From NCBI GenBank assembly GCA_946408145.1, contig CAMJQX010000106.1, forward strand, positions 1-5,844: DNA of 5,844 nucleotides. Direction: 5' to 3'. Of the stretch, positions 4,580 to 5,844 are shown piece after piece. Origin of the DNA: an uncultured Clostridia bacterium (lineage in GTDB: Bacteria; Bacillota_A; Clostridia; Oscillospirales; Oscillospiraceae). The notes below the pieces were generated by a model, which saw only the letters and a list, made by a program, of their open reading frames with translations, did no database searches and was not told where the DNA came from. The position numbers and the translations under genes were made by a program. The stretch's first letter is position 1, and each line of letters opens with the position of its first letter.

Positions 4580-5844
4580 ACAGAACGATCAGGGCGTAGA
4601 CGACGGCCAGAGCCAGCGCCACGACGGCCCAGAGTGCGTAATCGTTGACCACGCCGCTGTGCAGCTCGTGCATGAAGCGGAAGTAGTGCCGCCAGTTGTG
4701 CTTGAAGCCCCAGAACAGATCGTCGCCGCCGACCTGGGAGAAGACGGTCTCTTCGCCGCCGTAGAACAGGTCGTACTTGCCGGTGAGAGATTCGGGGGTC
4801 TTGACGCTGACGCGGTCGTACTTGCCGGCGATCGCGACGATCGTGACGGCCAGCAGCGCGATCATCAGCAGGCACAGCCAGGAGATCGGGCTCCAGACGC
4901 CGGCGGCGCTGAAGCTCAGCTCCGGCACGGCGGGCTGCACGGCCATCGCGCTCTGCGCGTAGCCCTGGCCCATCATGCTGTTGATGTAGCTCATCACGCT
5001 GAACACCGCGCGGGAGGCGGGCTCGGTCAGGTAACGGGTGACGGCGTCGGGGAAGAGGCCGCCCGCGAGGCACATCAGCGCGAGGATGCCCATCGCGAGG
5101 CGCATGCCGAAGGGCACCTCCTTCACGTTCTCATACTCCTTCGGGAGCTGCCCGAAGAAGACGGACTGCGTGACCTTCACGAAGGAGGCCAGCGTCAGCG
5201 TGGAGGTGACGAGCGCGCAGATCGTGACCAGCAGGAAGCCGATGTTGCCGGTCTCCACGGCCTTCTGGTAGGTCGCCTGATAGATCATCCACTTGGAGGC
5301 AAAGCCGTTGAAGGGCGGGATGCCGCTGATGGAGAAGGCGCCGACCAGGAACAGGACCGTGGTGTGGGGCATTTTCTTCGACAGGCCGCCGAGCTTGTCG
5401 AGGTCGGTGGTGCCGGTCTCATGCAGCACAGCGCCGGCCGCAAGGAACAGCAGGCCCTTGAAGAGCGTGTGGTTCATGGCGTGGTACAGGCCGGAGGAGA
5501 CGCCGAAGGCGGTGCACAGGCCGACCGCGGCCAGCACGTAGCCGATCTGGGAGATGGAGTGGAAGGCCAGCAGACGCTTGAAGTCGTGCTGGGCCAGCGC
5601 CATCGTCACACACACGAACATGGAGACGCTGCCGAGGAACACGAGCCAGAACTGCATCGTGCCCAGAGCCATGGACTGGAACAGGAAGTAGCTCAGACGG
5701 ATCAGGCCGTAGATGCCGGATTTGGTCAGAACGCCGGAGATCAGCACCGAGATGGAGGCGGGAGCCGCGCCGTGCGCGTCCGCCGCCAGCGGGTGGAAGG
5801 GCACCAGGAAGGCCTTGGTGCAGAAGCCGATGAACAGCAGCGCA
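4578..5844 (-). CDS. echA: NuoL/EchA-like proton-conducting membrane subunit, 5'-partial
   Basis: An antiporter-like ion-translocating subunit (NuoL/M/N, EchA, HyfB, CooM family). The frame is open to the right edge: 421 C-terminal residues are visible, and the sequence before the GTG at 5804 (ALLFIGFCTKAFL) continues the family motif, so that GTG is internal. Visible landmarks are KAFLVPFHPLAADAHGAAP, SGVLTKSGIYG, LLAFHSISQIGYVL, NHTLFKGLLFLAAGAVLHE and ISGIPPFNGFASKW; lysines in TKAFL, LTKSG, LFKG and ASKW sit where the family has proton-path lysines. About nine or ten hydrophobic helices can be counted. The C-terminus has a hydrophilic stretch (GGEETVFSQVGGDDLFWGF) and a final helix. EchA is about 600-650 residues, so roughly a third is missing; a longer CooM-like form cannot be excluded. 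It starts the visible part of the operon, 12 bases before echB. Confidence 0.88.
   Translation of the reverse strand, partial: ALLFIGFCTKAFLVPFHPLAADAHGAAPASISVLISGVLTKSGIYGLIRLSYFLFQSMALGTMQFWLVFLGSVSMFVCVTMALAQHDFKRLLAFHSISQIGYVLAAVGLCTAFGVSSGLYHAMNHTLFKGLLFLAAGAVLHETGTTDLDKLGGLSKKMPHTTVLFLVGAFSISGIPPFNGFASKWMIYQATYQKAVETGNIGFLLVTICALVTSTLTLASFVKVTQSVFFGQLPKEYENVKEVPFGMRLAMGILALMCLAGGLFPDAVTRYLTEPASRAVFSVMSYINSMMGQGYAQSAMAVQPAVPELSFSAAGVWSPISWLCLLMIALLAVTIVAIAGKYDRVSVKTPESLTGKYDLFYGGEETVFSQVGGDDLFWGFKHNWRHYFRFMHELHSGVVNDYALWAVVALALAVVYALIVL

Noticed and set aside
3526..5073. Long alternative frames over the hydrogenase genes, e.g. - strand 3526-4008 and 4408-5073
   Set aside because: They are Arg/Pro/Ala-rich out-of-phase readings of genes that have clear family motifs and ribosome-binding sites.
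5802..5804. GTG as the start of the NuoL-like gene
   Set aside because: The in-frame residues upstream continue a conserved family motif (TKAFL before VPFHPLAADAH), so the gene runs out of the window.
2443..5844. Respiratory complex I (nuo) operon
   Set aside because: The NuoB-like protein has the hydrogenase-type CNGCDIE and SPRHAD motifs rather than the complex I pattern, and no NuoE/F/G, A, J or K gene is seen. An Ech/Coo-type complex fits better.

Overview
The window looks like chromosomal DNA from a GC-rich anaerobic Firmicute, most likely a gut-type clostridium of the Oscillospiraceae kind. This is an inference from three things: strong AAGGAGG ribosome-binding sites, a leucine-rich-repeat protein of a type I associate with these bacteria, and genes for a ferredoxin-linked, group 4 (Ech-like) [NiFe]-hydrogenase membrane module. 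No taxonomic marker gene is present.

Layout: (1) Positions 1-1745, + strand, hold the 3' part of a large leucine-rich-repeat protein whose start lies before the window; its first part contains two close copies of a 204-bp (68-residue) unit followed by diverged copies and a conserved C-terminal LRR domain. (2) Positions 1746-2442 form a gap of about 700 bp between convergent genes. It carries no convincing gene but is full of inverted repeats: one hairpin just after the LRR gene, a run of about ten hairpins from about 1859 to 2318 that looks like an intergenic repeat element, and a perfect 22-bp hairpin (2380-2426) that probably ends transcription from both sides. (3) Positions 2443-5844, - strand, are one tightly packed operon. 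Read in its direction of transcription it encodes a NuoL/EchA-like ion-pumping membrane subunit (start outside the window), a NuoH/EchB-like membrane subunit, a NuoB/EchC-like hydrogenase small subunit, and an EchF/NuoI-like iron-sulfur protein fused to a second 2[4Fe-4S] ferredoxin domain.

Together the four operon products would form the membrane arm and electron-transfer part of a complex that moves electrons between ferredoxin and a [NiFe] site (2 H+ + 2 e- to H2) and couples this to H+ or Na+ translocation. The catalytic large subunit (EchE/NuoD-like) and the NuoC/EchD-like subunit are not in the window and do not follow the last gene, where the operon appears to end; they must lie upstream beyond the right edge, elsewhere, or be absent. 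The main points of interest are the doubled ferredoxin, the missing catalytic genes at the operon's 3' end, and the hairpin-rich intergenic element.
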